Source of the DNA: Algorimicrobium sp002414705
GTDB taxonomy: Bacteria; Bacteroidota; Bacteroidia; Flavobacteriales; Flavobacteriaceae
Reading direction: 5' to 3'
DNA: 64,000 nt
Assembly: GCA_963972425.1 (NCBI GenBank)
Contig: CAXAUF010000002.1
Location: 1 to 64,000 of the forward strand
Both the position numbers and the translations under genes were made by a program. Below are positions 16,849-25,739 of this stretch, in pieces. Within the stretch, counting starts at the first letter, position 1. Each line of letters starts with the position of its first letter. The notes below the pieces were generated by a model. The model was not told the origin of the DNA. It saw only the letters and a program-made list of their open reading frames with translations, and ran no database searches.

Positions 16849-19320
16849 ATGTATGTATTAAAAAGAGACGGCAGGAAAGAACTCATGATGTTCGACAAAA
16901 TCACGGCAAGAGTTAGAAAACTTTGCTATGGTTTAAACGAATTAGTTGATCCACTCAAAGTTGCTATGCGAGTTATTGAAGGACTTTACGATGGTGTAAC
17001 TACCAGTGAGCTTGATAATTTGGCTGCTGAAATTGCAGCAACCATGACGACTGCTCATCCTGATTATGCACGTTTAGCAGCACGTATTTCCGTTTCCAAC
17101 TTACACAAAAACACCAAGAAAACCTTTAGTGAGGTGATGCATGATTTGTATACCTACGTAAATCCAAGAACTGGTAAAGATGCACCTTTATTATCCGATG
17201 AGGTGTACCAAGTAATCATGGATAATAAGGATAAATTAGATTCTACTATTATCTATAACCGCGATTTTGGTTATGATTATTTCGGATTTAAAACCCTTGA
17301 ACGTTCCTACTTATTAAAGCTTAATGGCGTTATTGCTGAAAGACCACAACACATGCTCATGCGTGTGTCTATAGGCATTCATTTAAACGATTTAGATGCG
17401 GCTTTGGAGACCTACGAGCTGATGTCTAAAAAATACTTTACACACGCTACACCAACACTTTTTAATGCTGGTACACCAAAACCACAAATGTCATCCTGTT
17501 TTTTGCTAACCATGAAAGACGATAGTATAGATGGTATTTATGATACGTTAAAGCAAACGGCTAAAATATCACAATCTGCTGGAGGTATTGGATTAGCTAT
17601 TCACAACATTCGCGCTACTGGAAGTTATATTTCGGGAACCAACGGAACATCCAACGGAATTGTCCCTATGCTAAAAGTTTTCAATGACACAGCGCGTTAT
17701 GTGGATCAAGGTGGCGGAAAACGTAAAGGGAGTTTTGCTATGTATCTTGAAACGTGGCATGCAGATATTTTCGACTTTTTAGATTTAAAGAAAAACCACG
17801 GTAAAGAAGAAATGCGCGCGCGTGATTTGTTTTATGCCATGTGGATTTCTGATTTGTTTATGAAACGCGTTCAAGAAGATGGAAAATGGACGTTAATGTG
17901 TCCCAATGAATGTCCAGGAATGGATGAGGTTCATAGTGATGAATTTGAAGCCTTATATTTAAAATATGAAGCTGAAGGAAAAGGTAGAAAAACGATTAAG
18001 GCTCGTGAGCTTTGGGAAAAAATATTAGAATCGCAAATTGAAACAGGCACACCTTATATGTTATATAAAGATGCTGCTAACCGCAAATCTAATCAGAAAA
18101 ATTTAGGCACCATTCGTTCATCTAATTTATGTACGGAAATTATGGAGTACACATCTCCAGATGAGGTTGCTGTTTGTAATTTAGCATCTATTGCCTTGCC
18201 TATGTTTATTAAAAACGGCGAGTTTGACCATAAAGAATTATATAAAATCACAAAGCGTGTTACCAAAAACTTAAACCGCGTAATAGATAGAAATTACTAT
18301 CCAGTAAAAGAAGCTGAAAACTCTAATTTCCGTCACAGACCTGTTGGTTTAGGTGTTCAAGGTTTAGCGGATACGTTTATAAAATTGCGATTACCATTTA
18401 CAAGTGATGAAGCCAAAAAATTAAACCAAGAAATTTTTGAAACGCTTTATTTTGCTGCAGTAACGGCAAGTATGGAGGAGGCTACAGCGGATGGTCCCTA
18501 CCAAACTTATGAAGGATCGCCAATTAGCCAAGGGGAATTTCAACACAACCTATGGGGAATTAAGGACGAAGAATTAAGTGGTCGTTGGGATTGGGCAAAA
18601 CTGCGTGAAGAGGTTAAAAAACATGGTGTAAGAAACTCACTATTAGTAGCGCCAATGCCAACAGCAAGTACATCGCAAATTTTAGGCAATAACGAATGTT
18701 TTGAGCCTTACACATCTAATATATACACACGTCGTGTATTATCAGGTGAATTTATTGTGGTGAATAAGCATTTATTAGAAGATTTAGTAGAGCTTGGTCT
18801 TTGGAATGAAGGCTTAAAACAGGATATTATGAGAGCCAATGGTTCTGTTCAAGATATTGAAAGTATTCCACAAGATATTAAGGAGCTTTACAAAACCGTT
18901 TGGGAATTAAGCATGAAAGACATTATTGATATGTCACGTCATAGAGGTTATTTTATTGACCAGTCGCAATCCTTAAATCTATTTTTAGAAGGCGCAACCA
19001 TGGCGAAGTTAACATCTATGCATTTTTATGCTTGGAAGAGTGGCTTAAAAACAGGTATGTACTATTTAAGAACGAAGAGTGCTGTAGATGCTATTAAGTT
19101 TACATTAGATACCAAGAAGAAAGAAGAGCCAGTTGCTGACGTAGTAGATGTAATTGAAGTTGTTGATCAACAAAAGCAGCAAGCAGCAAAAACAGCCGCT
19201 AAATTTGCTCAAAAACAAACAGCTGAAGATATCGAGCCTATGTCTGCAGATGAAATGAAAGCGCTTATTGCACAAGCAAAAGAAGCCGAAGGTGATGATT
19301 GTTTGATGTGTGGGTCTTAA
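16849..19320 (+). CDS. nrdA: Ribonucleotide reductase class Ia, alpha subunit
   Basis: 823 residues. An N-terminal ATP-cone (MYVLKRDGRKELMMFDKITARV, about 1-90) provides allosteric activity control. Catalytic features follow: SSCFLLTM, the radical-site Cys in NLCTEIM, PMPTASTSQILGNNECFEP, and the C-terminal redox pair CLMCGS that is recharged by thioredoxin or glutaredoxin. A low-complexity acidic/Gln-Ala linker (about 755-795) tethers the C-terminal pair, as is usual for this enzyme in flavobacteria. Downstream are two hairpins, the second a strong terminator. Confidence 0.95.
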   Translation: MYVLKRDGRKELMMFDKITARVRKLCYGLNELVDPLKVAMRVIEGLYDGVTTSELDNLAAEIAATMTTAHPDYARLAARISVSNLHKNTKKTFSEVMHDLYTYVNPRTGKDAPLLSDEVYQVIMDNKDKLDSTIIYNRDFGYDYFGFKTLERSYLLKLNGVIAERPQHMLMRVSIGIHLNDLDAALETYELMSKKYFTHATPTLFNAGTPKPQMSSCFLLTMKDDSIDGIYDTLKQTAKISQSAGGIGLAIHNIRATGSYISGTNGTSNGIVPMLKVFNDTARYVDQGGGKRKGSFAMYLETWHADIFDFLDLKKNHGKEEMRARDLFYAMWISDLFMKRVQEDGKWTLMCPNECPGMDEVHSDEFEALYLKYEAEGKGRKTIKARELWEKILESQIETGTPYMLYKDAANRKSNQKNLGTIRSSNLCTEIMEYTSPDEVAVCNLASIALPMFIKNGEFDHKELYKITKRVTKNLNRVIDRNYYPVKEAENSNFRHRPVGLGVQGLADTFIKLRLPFTSDEAKKLNQEIFETLYFAAVTASMEEATADGPYQTYEGSPISQGEFQHNLWGIKDEELSGRWDWAKLREEVKKHGVRNSLLVAPMPTASTSQILGNNECFEPYTSNIYTRRVLSGEFIVVNKHLLEDLVELGLWNEGLKQDIMRANGSVQDIESIPQDIKELYKTVWELSMKDIIDMSRHRGYFIDQSQSLNLFLEGATMAKLTSMHFYAWKSGLKTGMYYLRTKSAVDAIKFTLDTKKKEEPVADVVDVIEVVDQQKQQAAKTAAKFAQKQTAEDIEPMSADEMKALIAQAKEAEGDDCLMCGS

Positions 19321-19331
19321 TTTTAATTGAA

Positions 19332-19403
19332 ATAAACTCGTTACGAGTTTTAACTAAATTTGTCAATCTGCAGGTTTCAACCAACAATAATGGTTGAAAC
19401 CTG
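19332..19403 (+). terminator. nrdA terminator region (two hairpins)
   Basis: AAACTCG-TTA-CGAGTTT at 19332-19348 is followed by a 13-bp perfect stem, CAGGTTTCAACCA (19371) with TGGTTGAAACCTG (to 19403) and TTTT. The second is the likely end of the nrd transcript. Confidence 0.6.
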
Positions 19404-19454
19404 TTTTGATAATATGATTTTGGACTGTATTTTAGTTACGCACTACTGAAAAAG

Positions 19455-19991
19455 ATGGATAAAAAAATAATTGCCGAATATAATTTAAATCTTATTCAGA
19501 AAATACATGTGTCAATAATTTTAGGAATTGGGATTTCTATATTCTTTCTAATTAAAAACTATCTATTTAACGATTTCAACGAACTCCTACTTCTTTTACT
19601 TCTTACTTTTTTTATTATTGGAATGGTATCCATCGTGTTTTCTAAATTAGGATTAGTAATTCGTGAAGATAAACTGTATAAAGCATATTTTGTTTTTGAT
19701 CTTTTGATTTATAAACAGAATATTAATTTAAAAAATAAGCGAATTGTTTCCATCCTAAAATTAAAAAGAGCGAATGGCATGCCCACGGTCGGATTAGCTT
19801 CTCCTCAAGGAGTTGATAGTTTTTATAAATTTTATGTTTACTTGTTAGATAAGTCTCACACTGAAAAAACGGAACTAATCGGAGTGAAAAAATTGAAAAA
19901 TGCTGAACTAATTGTTGCGTTTTTACAAAAACACTTAAACTTTGACTACGAATTGTACAGTCCAAACTTTGATTTAAAAAGCAGTGGCTAA
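19455..19991 (+). CDS. Hypothetical membrane protein, orphan
   Basis: 178 residues with two N-terminal membrane helices (about 17-33 and 43-62), then a soluble part with short beta-like segments (GLVIREDKLYKAYFVFDLLIY, KFYVYLLDKSHTEKTEL). Its topology resembles bacterial PH-domain-like small membrane proteins, but I do not recognise a family. It sits between two terminators and its stop overlaps a TAACG...GTTAG inverted motif, like many single orphan genes in flavobacteria. Base composition is similar to its neighbours. Confidence 0.6.
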   Translation: MDKKIIAEYNLNLIQKIHVSIILGIGISIFFLIKNYLFNDFNELLLLLLLTFFIIGMVSIVFSKLGLVIREDKLYKAYFVFDLLIYKQNINLKNKRIVSILKLKRANGMPTVGLASPQGVDSFYKFYVYLLDKSHTEKTELIGVKKLKNAELIVAFLQKHLNFDYELYSPNFDLKSSG

Positions 19992-20074
19992 CGCTGTTTA
20001 TGAAAACACTTATGTTAGTTCTGGTACATTATACTCTCGTATAGGAATCAGCTTTAGGGTAATAATTCAGAAAC

Positions 20075-20104
20075 AAAAAAGCATCTCGATTGAGATGCTT
20101 TTTT
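20075..20104 (-). terminator. Bidirectional terminator at end of pit
   Basis: AGCATCTC-GATT-GAGATGCT with A-runs on one side and T-runs on the other. It lies 24 bp beyond the stop of the minus-strand phosphate transporter gene and also ends plus-strand transcription from the orphan gene. Confidence 0.75.
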
Positions 20105-20127
20105 CAATAAATAACTTGACGGATATA

Positions 20128-22428
20128 TTAATCGTCAGATCCTGGAACCTTTGCAGGTTCTACAGAGCTGTCATGTGCATTATGATATTCTTCTAACAGA
20201 TTCATAGTCGCGTTTAATAAGTCTTTCGTTTCTAAAAGTACACTAAAATATAAAGTGGTGTTTTTAGGACTAGACTCTTCCGTTCTGGTGCGCTCTACTT
20301 GTTTCTGTATTTTGTGCGTTACCATATCCATAATCTCTTTCTTTCTACCTAAAATAACACCTATTTCTCCAAAAGAACGCGTATCAAAAGCAGTTTTTAT
20401 ATTTTGGAATAAAAGTTCAAAACGGTCATCAACTTCTTTTAGCTCTTTTATTTGACTAAATTTCAGTTTCTTATGGTTGTTGTTAACGTGTTTATGACTT
20501 ATTTTAGAAATATACTCCAATGACTGCGTGATATCTTGTAAATAACCTAAAATATTAATGTAAAAATTACTGGCAGCTACACTGGACTCGTCTAAATTTT
20601 TAATGAAGTAGAAGATACTATCACGTAACTCATCAATTTCATCAGATAATTTAACAACTTGATTTTTATTCTTCTTCAGTAACGATAAATCTTGTTTTGC
20701 TAAACCATTAATAGCATTCGTGTAAATGCGGTTTCCACGTTTAATAACATTAGCAATGTTGTTTGTGCTTTCATGGATAACACCTTGTATAGAGCTACTT
20801 TCAGCACGTGTTAGACTATCTTCAGCTTTTAGCTCCTTCGATTTTTTATTGTGAGAAATATAGTTTCTTACTAATAATATAGTAGCTAATAATAATAAAA
20901 CAGGAACCATGATAGTTACGTTCCAGTTTAATAAGTAAGCAATAATAGCAGCTGCCACAAATGCAATGAATGCAGTAAAGAACCAACCTCCAATAACATT
21001 TAATACGCCAGCCACACGATAAACAGCACTTTCTGCTCCCCAAGCACGATCTGCTAAAGATGTACCCATAGCTACCATGAATGTAACATAGGTAGTAGAT
21101 AATGGAAGTTTCATGGATGTAGCAATAGAAATTAATACAGCTGCAACCATTAAATTAACTGCTGCACGAACTAAATCGAAAGCTGGTAACTCGTATGTTT
21201 TGTCTTTGCTTATTTTTAAAACAGGTGCTTCAAATTGCTTATCTATTTTTGCTTGCCATGATTCTGGTAGCACATAAGCAGACATTTGTGAGGCTAAAAC
21301 GGCAAAACGAACAAACCCTCTAGACAAAAAGTTTGGTTGAAAACGTTCTTTAGTTTCACCTTGGCTTGATAAGTCTAAAGAGGTTTTAACAACTGATTTT
21401 GCTTTACTAGAAAACCATAACGTGGCAACCATAATTAAACCAGCTCCAACTAATAAATAGGTTGGTGTGGCAACCTTATCAGCAAGGAATCCCATACTAA
21501 ATGTTTCAGCAGGAACACCAGAAGCTGCCCAAGTAGTATACGAAAGCCAACCTGCAATAGGTACACCAATAAAGTTAACTAAATCATTTCCGGCAAAAGC
21601 CAAAGCCAATGCAAATGTTCCAACTAATATAATAAGCTTATAGATGTTTACTTTAAAAACCGTCATCAATAATAACGATAAAAGTGTCCAAAAAGCTAAA
21701 CTTATTAAAACAACGAGACTTACTTGATCTGCTAGCAAACCGTTTATGCTTTCTCCATTTAAAATAGGATAGGCTGTATTGCCAAATGCCATGCCTTTTA
21801 AACCTTTAATAAAAATGAAATATGTTATGGATGTTAATGCAATTCCGCCAAATAATGCACCTACCCATTTTGCTTTCTTCTCAAAGTTATTTGAAAGCAA
21901 TAATCTAGAAACCCATTGAACTGCTGCTCCAATAGAGAATGCTACGACGACTGAAAGCAATATTCCAAAAATTATTTCTGCAGCTTTTGAGGTGTTGATA
22001 TAATTTACTACATCAGAAAAACTACCACCATCGTGACCAATTTTTATTAATGCCATGGCAACAGAAGCACCTAATAATTCAAATACAATGGAAACCGTTG
22101 TAGAGGTTGGCATACCAACTGAATTAAAAAAGTCTAAAAGCAGAATATCTGTAATCATGACAGCCATAAATATGATCATGATTTCGTTAAACATAAATTC
22201 GTGCGGATTAAAAATACCTTTTCGGGCAACTTCCATCATACCACTAGAAAATACAGCACCAACTGCTACACCAACACTGGCAACTATCATGATGGTTTTA
22301 AATGAAATGGCTTTAGATCCAATAGCCGAATTTAAAAAGTTAACCGCATCGTTACTAACACCTACAACCAAATCAGCAATTGCTAATACGGCTAGGGCTA
22401 CAATCATTAACAAGTATATATTATCCAT
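20128..22428 (-). CDS. Pit-type inorganic phosphate transporter with C-terminal PhoU-like domain
   Basis: 766 residues. Two PHO4 signatures are present: VGVSNDAVNFLNSAIGSKA near the N-terminus and FAGNDLVNFIGVPIAGW in the middle, with about 12 membrane helices and a long loop. From about residue 540 a cytoplasmic tail, NIANVIKRGNRIYTNAINGL and following helices, resembles the DUF47/PhoU-like chaperone that is usually a separate gene beside pit. Low-affinity proton- or sodium-coupled phosphate uptake is the expected role. The porin-like gene lies upstream (71 bp) and the gap contains AATGTTA repeats. Confidence 0.92.
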   Translation of the reverse strand: MDNIYLLMIVALAVLAIADLVVGVSNDAVNFLNSAIGSKAISFKTIMIVASVGVAVGAVFSSGMMEVARKGIFNPHEFMFNEIMIIFMAVMITDILLLDFFNSVGMPTSTTVSIVFELLGASVAMALIKIGHDGGSFSDVVNYINTSKAAEIIFGILLSVVVAFSIGAAVQWVSRLLLSNNFEKKAKWVGALFGGIALTSITYFIFIKGLKGMAFGNTAYPILNGESINGLLADQVSLVVLISLAFWTLLSLLLMTVFKVNIYKLIILVGTFALALAFAGNDLVNFIGVPIAGWLSYTTWAASGVPAETFSMGFLADKVATPTYLLVGAGLIMVATLWFSSKAKSVVKTSLDLSSQGETKERFQPNFLSRGFVRFAVLASQMSAYVLPESWQAKIDKQFEAPVLKISKDKTYELPAFDLVRAAVNLMVAAVLISIATSMKLPLSTTYVTFMVAMGTSLADRAWGAESAVYRVAGVLNVIGGWFFTAFIAFVAAAIIAYLLNWNVTIMVPVLLLLATILLVRNYISHNKKSKELKAEDSLTRAESSSIQGVIHESTNNIANVIKRGNRIYTNAINGLAKQDLSLLKKNKNQVVKLSDEIDELRDSIFYFIKNLDESSVAASNFYINILGYLQDITQSLEYISKISHKHVNNNHKKLKFSQIKELKEVDDRFELLFQNIKTAFDTRSFGEIGVILGRKKEIMDMVTHKIQKQVERTRTEESSPKNTTLYFSVLLETKDLLNATMNLLEEYHNAHDSSVEPAKVPGSDD

Positions 22429-22477
22429 AAGTTTTTTATTAAAATAATTCGCAAATATCTAAAGTGTTTTAAACTGA

Positions 22478-22495
22478 TGTGTTACCTAAATGTTA
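22478..22495 (-). promoter_or_regulatory. PHO-box-like repeat upstream of pit
   Basis: On the plus strand TGTGTTA-CCTA-AATGTTA gives two heptamers 11 bp apart, 50-67 bp before the pit start codon. The segment TTACCTAAATGTTA is matched in 13 of 14 positions upstream of the TonB receptor gene. Confidence 0.45.
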
Positions 22496-22499
22496 TGTT

Positions 22500-23690
22500 T
22501 TAAAAATGGATGTCAAATTGTAAACGATATAAAAATTGTTCGCCTTGGTTAGCAACATCTATATAACTAATATCAGATTGTACTTTTAAACTGTGTCCTA
22601 CAATATATCTTGATAAACCAAGAGTATATTGAGTTTCTGGCATAATACCAGTTATATTTTTATCTAAATTAACAGTAGAATACCTACCAGATACTTCCCA
22701 ATTACTTTTAAATAAATACCCACCCTGAACATTTAATCCAGTACCTACTTGAACAACATCTCCAGTTTCTGTATCGTCAGAGTTTTTTGCAATAGGATCA
22801 TCAGCATTTCTATCTGCAAATTCGGTCATTAAACTAAAACCTCGGTATTTAAACATAGAATCAATAAATAAGGTGGTAATATTTGTTTCATAAAAACCGG
22901 TGTCTGTTACCATGTATGATCCTTGGTTACTACGCGTTTTTACAGCGTTATTATTAAAATCGTAAGAAATTCCAATTGAAAGTTTAGGTGTTTGTTCTCT
23001 TTTTAAATCTGAACCAGAATAATCTCCTTTACCGGTAAAATTTCCCATTGGTAAAAACTCAACACGACCAGTATATTGATGACCTCCTAAATTCCCTGTT
23101 ACAATATTTCTGCCTTCACCTTGCGAAACGGCTAAAATCTCTCTTACAATAAAATTATTGGTAATTTTGAGATGATGTCTTAATTGAAAACCAATATCCC
23201 GATCTATATTGAATCTGGCATTAAGAATGGAACGATCTACTTGTTGCATATTTGCTGAAGAAATAACACGTTCTCTATTTCCTGGGAGTTTTGTTTGTCC
23301 TACCCAAAGTTCGAAATTTTCATAAAAATTGTATTTAAGAACAGCATCCATAACATACCTTGGCGTATTCCCTGTAAATGCAGAAGTTTCAGACATATCT
23401 CGATTGGATAATCCTAATTCAATTTTATATTTAAGTTTGGGTGAAACAGCATATCCATCAAATTTAAGTCTAGCTCGACGAATTAGAAAACTTGTTTCAG
23501 GGCTTTCACCATCTTGCATTAAGTTTGTAGCTAGAAACTGAAATCTAGTTCCAATTTTCATGGTCCATGAACTATCTTGACCTACAATATTAAAAACACC
23601 TTTCCCGAATTTTGAAGATGATATTTCTTGAGCGTTTACTGAATAGCAAGAGTATAGTAACGTTAAAATTACTGCTAATTTAAATTTCAT
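22500..23690 (-). CDS. Phosphate-selective porin (OprP/OprO-like)
   Basis: 396 residues with a signal peptide (to about residue 20, VNAQE) and the pattern of a 16-strand porin: WTMKIGTRFQFLATN, SFLIRRARLKFDGYAVSPKLKYKIELGLSNRD, ELWVGQTKLPGNRERVISS, and a C-terminal aromatic strand FLYRLQFDIHF. These match the OprP/OprO family that forms anion or phosphate channels in the outer membrane. It precedes the phosphate transporter gene in the same direction, which supports a phosphate role. Confidence 0.85.
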   Translation of the reverse strand: MKFKLAVILTLLYSCYSVNAQEISSSKFGKGVFNIVGQDSSWTMKIGTRFQFLATNLMQDGESPETSFLIRRARLKFDGYAVSPKLKYKIELGLSNRDMSETSAFTGNTPRYVMDAVLKYNFYENFELWVGQTKLPGNRERVISSANMQQVDRSILNARFNIDRDIGFQLRHHLKITNNFIVREILAVSQGEGRNIVTGNLGGHQYTGRVEFLPMGNFTGKGDYSGSDLKREQTPKLSIGISYDFNNNAVKTRSNQGSYMVTDTGFYETNITTLFIDSMFKYRGFSLMTEFADRNADDPIAKNSDDTETGDVVQVGTGLNVQGGYLFKSNWEVSGRYSTVNLDKNITGIMPETQYTLGLSRYIVGHSLKVQSDISYIDVANQGEQFLYRLQFDIHF

Positions 23691-23731
23691 ATTTTGGATA
23701 CTAGTTTTTGTCGGGGCAAATAACCAACTTT

Positions 23732-23760
23732 AATGTTAAGTGTATGTTTCCTAAATATTA
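23732..23760 (-). promoter_or_regulatory. PHO-box-like repeats upstream of porin
   Basis: Plus-strand heptamers AATGTTA (23732), TATGTTT (23743) and AATATTA (23754) are spaced exactly 11 bp, 42-70 bp before the porin start. Confidence 0.45.
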
Positions 23761-23772
23761 AATTTAATCATA

Positions 23773-23800
23773 AAAAAAAGCTGCTTTGGCCAGAAGCAGC
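23773..23800 (-). terminator. Intrinsic terminator upstream of the porin gene
   Basis: GCTGCTT and AAGCAGC form a stem around a TGGCCAG loop. Read on the minus strand it is followed by eight U's. It therefore stops minus-strand transcripts coming from 23.8-24.0 kb before the porin promoter, hinting at a short RNA or leader there. Confidence 0.5.
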
Positions 23801-23988
23801 AATAAAAATTCATGATAATATAGTCGACAAAAACTAATAAATTATATGAAGTTATTAAATAGTGTCTTAAGACAATACAAATGTCTTCATTAATGTTGAT
23901 ATGATTGTAACCTTAATATTAAGTAATCATTAAAATTAACAATGTAAGATTTGTTTTAATATACTAATAACTAACAGAATACGTTTTC

Positions 23989-24028
23989 AATGTAAAATTA
24001 ATGTTAACAAAATGTTGTTTTAATGTTA
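23989..24028 (+). promoter_or_regulatory. Four-fold PHO-box-like repeat
   Basis: AATGTAA (23989), AATGTTA (24000), AATGTTG (24011) and AATGTTA (24022) recur at exactly 11-bp intervals, 40-79 bp before the ATG at 24068. One helical turn spacing is the hallmark of OmpR/PhoB/PhoP-class regulator sites. Confidence 0.5.
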
Positions 24029-24067
24029 CTTAATCATTAGCTTTGAATATATTAATTATTAAACCCC

Positions 24068-24427
24068 ATGATTATGAAGAACTATGTATTATTTTTCACC
24101 TTTTTAATTACTGCGGTCTCTTTTGCACAAACGGAAAGAGAATTAAAACTTAATGATGAAACGAATGTTATTGATGTCACTTACTATCATGACAATGGAG
24201 TTGTAAGCCAAACGGGCTCATATACTTTAGATGGTAAACTACAAGGAACATGGTTAAGTTTTAACACAGCAGGTGAAAAAATTGTTTCTGCAAATTATGA
24301 TAATGGGAAGAAAGTCGGCAAATGGTTTTACTGGTCTAGTAAAACTCTAAAAGAAGTAGATTATAGTAACAACGACATTGCAAGTGTGAGTGAGTGGAGT
24401 AAATCTAACATTGTACAACGCGATTAA
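24068..24427 (+). CDS. Small exported MORN/YwqK-like repeat protein
   Basis: 119 residues (117 if the ATG at 24074 is used, which gives a cleaner signal peptide MKNYVLFFTFLITAVSFAQ). The mature part has short repeats of the toxin-antitoxin YwqK/MORN_2 type: ITYYHDNGVVSQTGSY, GTWLSFNTAGEKIVSANYDNG and GKWFYWSSKTLKEVDYSN. Such repeats bind lipids or proteins, but the function here is unknown. Preceded by a four-fold 11-bp repeat, so it may be phosphate-regulated; followed by a strong terminator. Confidence 0.75.
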   Translation: MIMKNYVLFFTFLITAVSFAQTERELKLNDETNVIDVTYYHDNGVVSQTGSYTLDGKLQGTWLSFNTAGEKIVSANYDNGKKVGKWFYWSSKTLKEVDYSNNDIASVSEWSKSNIVQRD

Positions 24428-24442
24428 TTCAAGTTATAAAAA

Positions 24443-24481
24443 GCAAAAAAAAGAGCCTCGATATTCGAGGCTCTTTTTTTT
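24443..24481. terminator. Bidirectional terminator
   Basis: AGAGCCTCG-ATATT-CGAGGCTCT with A- and T-runs separates the convergent MORN-like gene and the beta-helix lipoprotein gene. Confidence 0.8.
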
Positions 24482-24507
24482 AGACTAATTACTATTCATT
24501 TTACTGT

Positions 24508-25698
24508 TTATTCAACAGTCCAAGATGCTCCCCAAGTAGCATAATCTGTTCCAGTTCCGTTTCCGTTTCCTGAAATAAAATCAGCTTCTGTAAACATAAC
24601 TTCAGTGTCATTTTTCATAGAAAGCGTTACATCCGTAAAGGTTACGTTTGTAACTTGTAAATCGTTACTCACAACACCATTTCCTGTTGGATTATCACCT
24701 AAATCACCATCTAAATCAAAACCTTCACCATAACCTTGAATTAATACATTTGTAAAAATACCTTGTGTACCAGCTCTTAAACGTACGGCTTCACTATCAG
24801 GATCAGATGTAGTACCTAAACCAATAATAGTTAAATTAGTAACTGTTGGTTTTGAAAAATAACCACCTGCATTACTAAAGTCTGTGTTATAACCGTCAGC
24901 TTCTATACCTTTATCATGATCTGTACCGTGTTGCACATAAGCATTTGTAATTGAACCTGTGTAACCTTCTGTCCAATCAATAGAATCATCTTGTGCATTG
25001 ATAACCGAAACAAAACTTGCATTAACAGTTCCGCCAAAAAATTCAATACCATCATCTTTACCTACAAAAGCTTGAATGTATTCTACTACAGTTTCGTTTC
25101 CTACACCATAAAAAGAAAATCCATTGTTTTCAGATTGACCATCTGCAGCACCTCCAGAATATTCTACACGAACGTAACGAATAGTTCCAGATGAATCATC
25201 GCTAAAGTTTCCACCGTAAGGTAAACTAGCAATTTCAGAAGTTGATGTTCCAGTACCTGTTACAGAGTTAATAGGTGCTTTCCCTAAAACAATTAAACCT
25301 CCCCAATCTCCAGCAGCTGGAGAAGGCGCATTAGATGTCATAACAATTGGACTATTTGCAGATCCAGTTGCAATAATTTTAGCACCTTGAGAAATAGCAA
25401 TATAAACATCCGCTCCTGTAGCTTCAGCATAAATGGTTACGCCTTCATTAATAATCAAGTTTGCACCTGATGCCATAATTATTGGTCCGCTTATGATGTA
25501 ACATTTGTTAGCATCTAATTCTAAATCAGAAGTGTACTCTGCAGCAGGAATAACGATACAATCATCTTCAGTGTTACCACCACCATTGTTGTTTACAACA
25601 CTACTGTTGTCATTAATAATAATATCAGAAGTATCATCTGATGAGCAAGCGAAAAGCATAGATACAAGTGCTAATCCTAAAATTAAATTATTTTTCAT
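24508..25698 (-). CDS. Right-handed beta-helix surface lipoprotein
   Basis: 396 residues. A lipoprotein signal (ALVSMLFACSSDD, lipid on C18) is followed by a Ser/Asn/Asp-rich spacer and a parallel beta-helix with repeats such as GGLIVLGKAP, IRYVRVEYSGG, YIQAFVGKDDGIEFFGG and SIDWTEGYTGSI. I recall these as conserved partners of a TonB-dependent receptor in Bacteroidota, induced in phosphate starvation in some species, but the ligand is not established. It lies 41 bp downstream of the receptor gene in one operon. The lipoprotein probably sits on the receptor as a surface cap. Confidence 0.75.
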   Translation of the reverse strand: MKNNLILGLALVSMLFACSSDDTSDIIINDNSSVVNNNGGGNTEDDCIVIPAAEYTSDLELDANKCYIISGPIIMASGANLIINEGVTIYAEATGADVYIAISQGAKIIATGSANSPIVMTSNAPSPAAGDWGGLIVLGKAPINSVTGTGTSTSEIASLPYGGNFSDDSSGTIRYVRVEYSGGAADGQSENNGFSFYGVGNETVVEYIQAFVGKDDGIEFFGGTVNASFVSVINAQDDSIDWTEGYTGSITNAYVQHGTDHDKGIEADGYNTDFSNAGGYFSKPTVTNLTIIGLGTTSDPDSEAVRLRAGTQGIFTNVLIQGYGEGFDLDGDLGDNPTGNGVVSNDLQVTNVTFTDVTLSMKNDTEVMFTEADFISGNGNGTGTDYATWGASWTVE

Positions 25699-25739
25699 TG
25701 TGTTTTAGTTTAATTAATTTTTATTGTTTTAAGTGATTA

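Noticed and set aside
19984..20196. 70-codon plus-strand ORF after the orphan gene
   Set aside because: It spans the bidirectional terminator and runs into the end of pit; no protein-like features.
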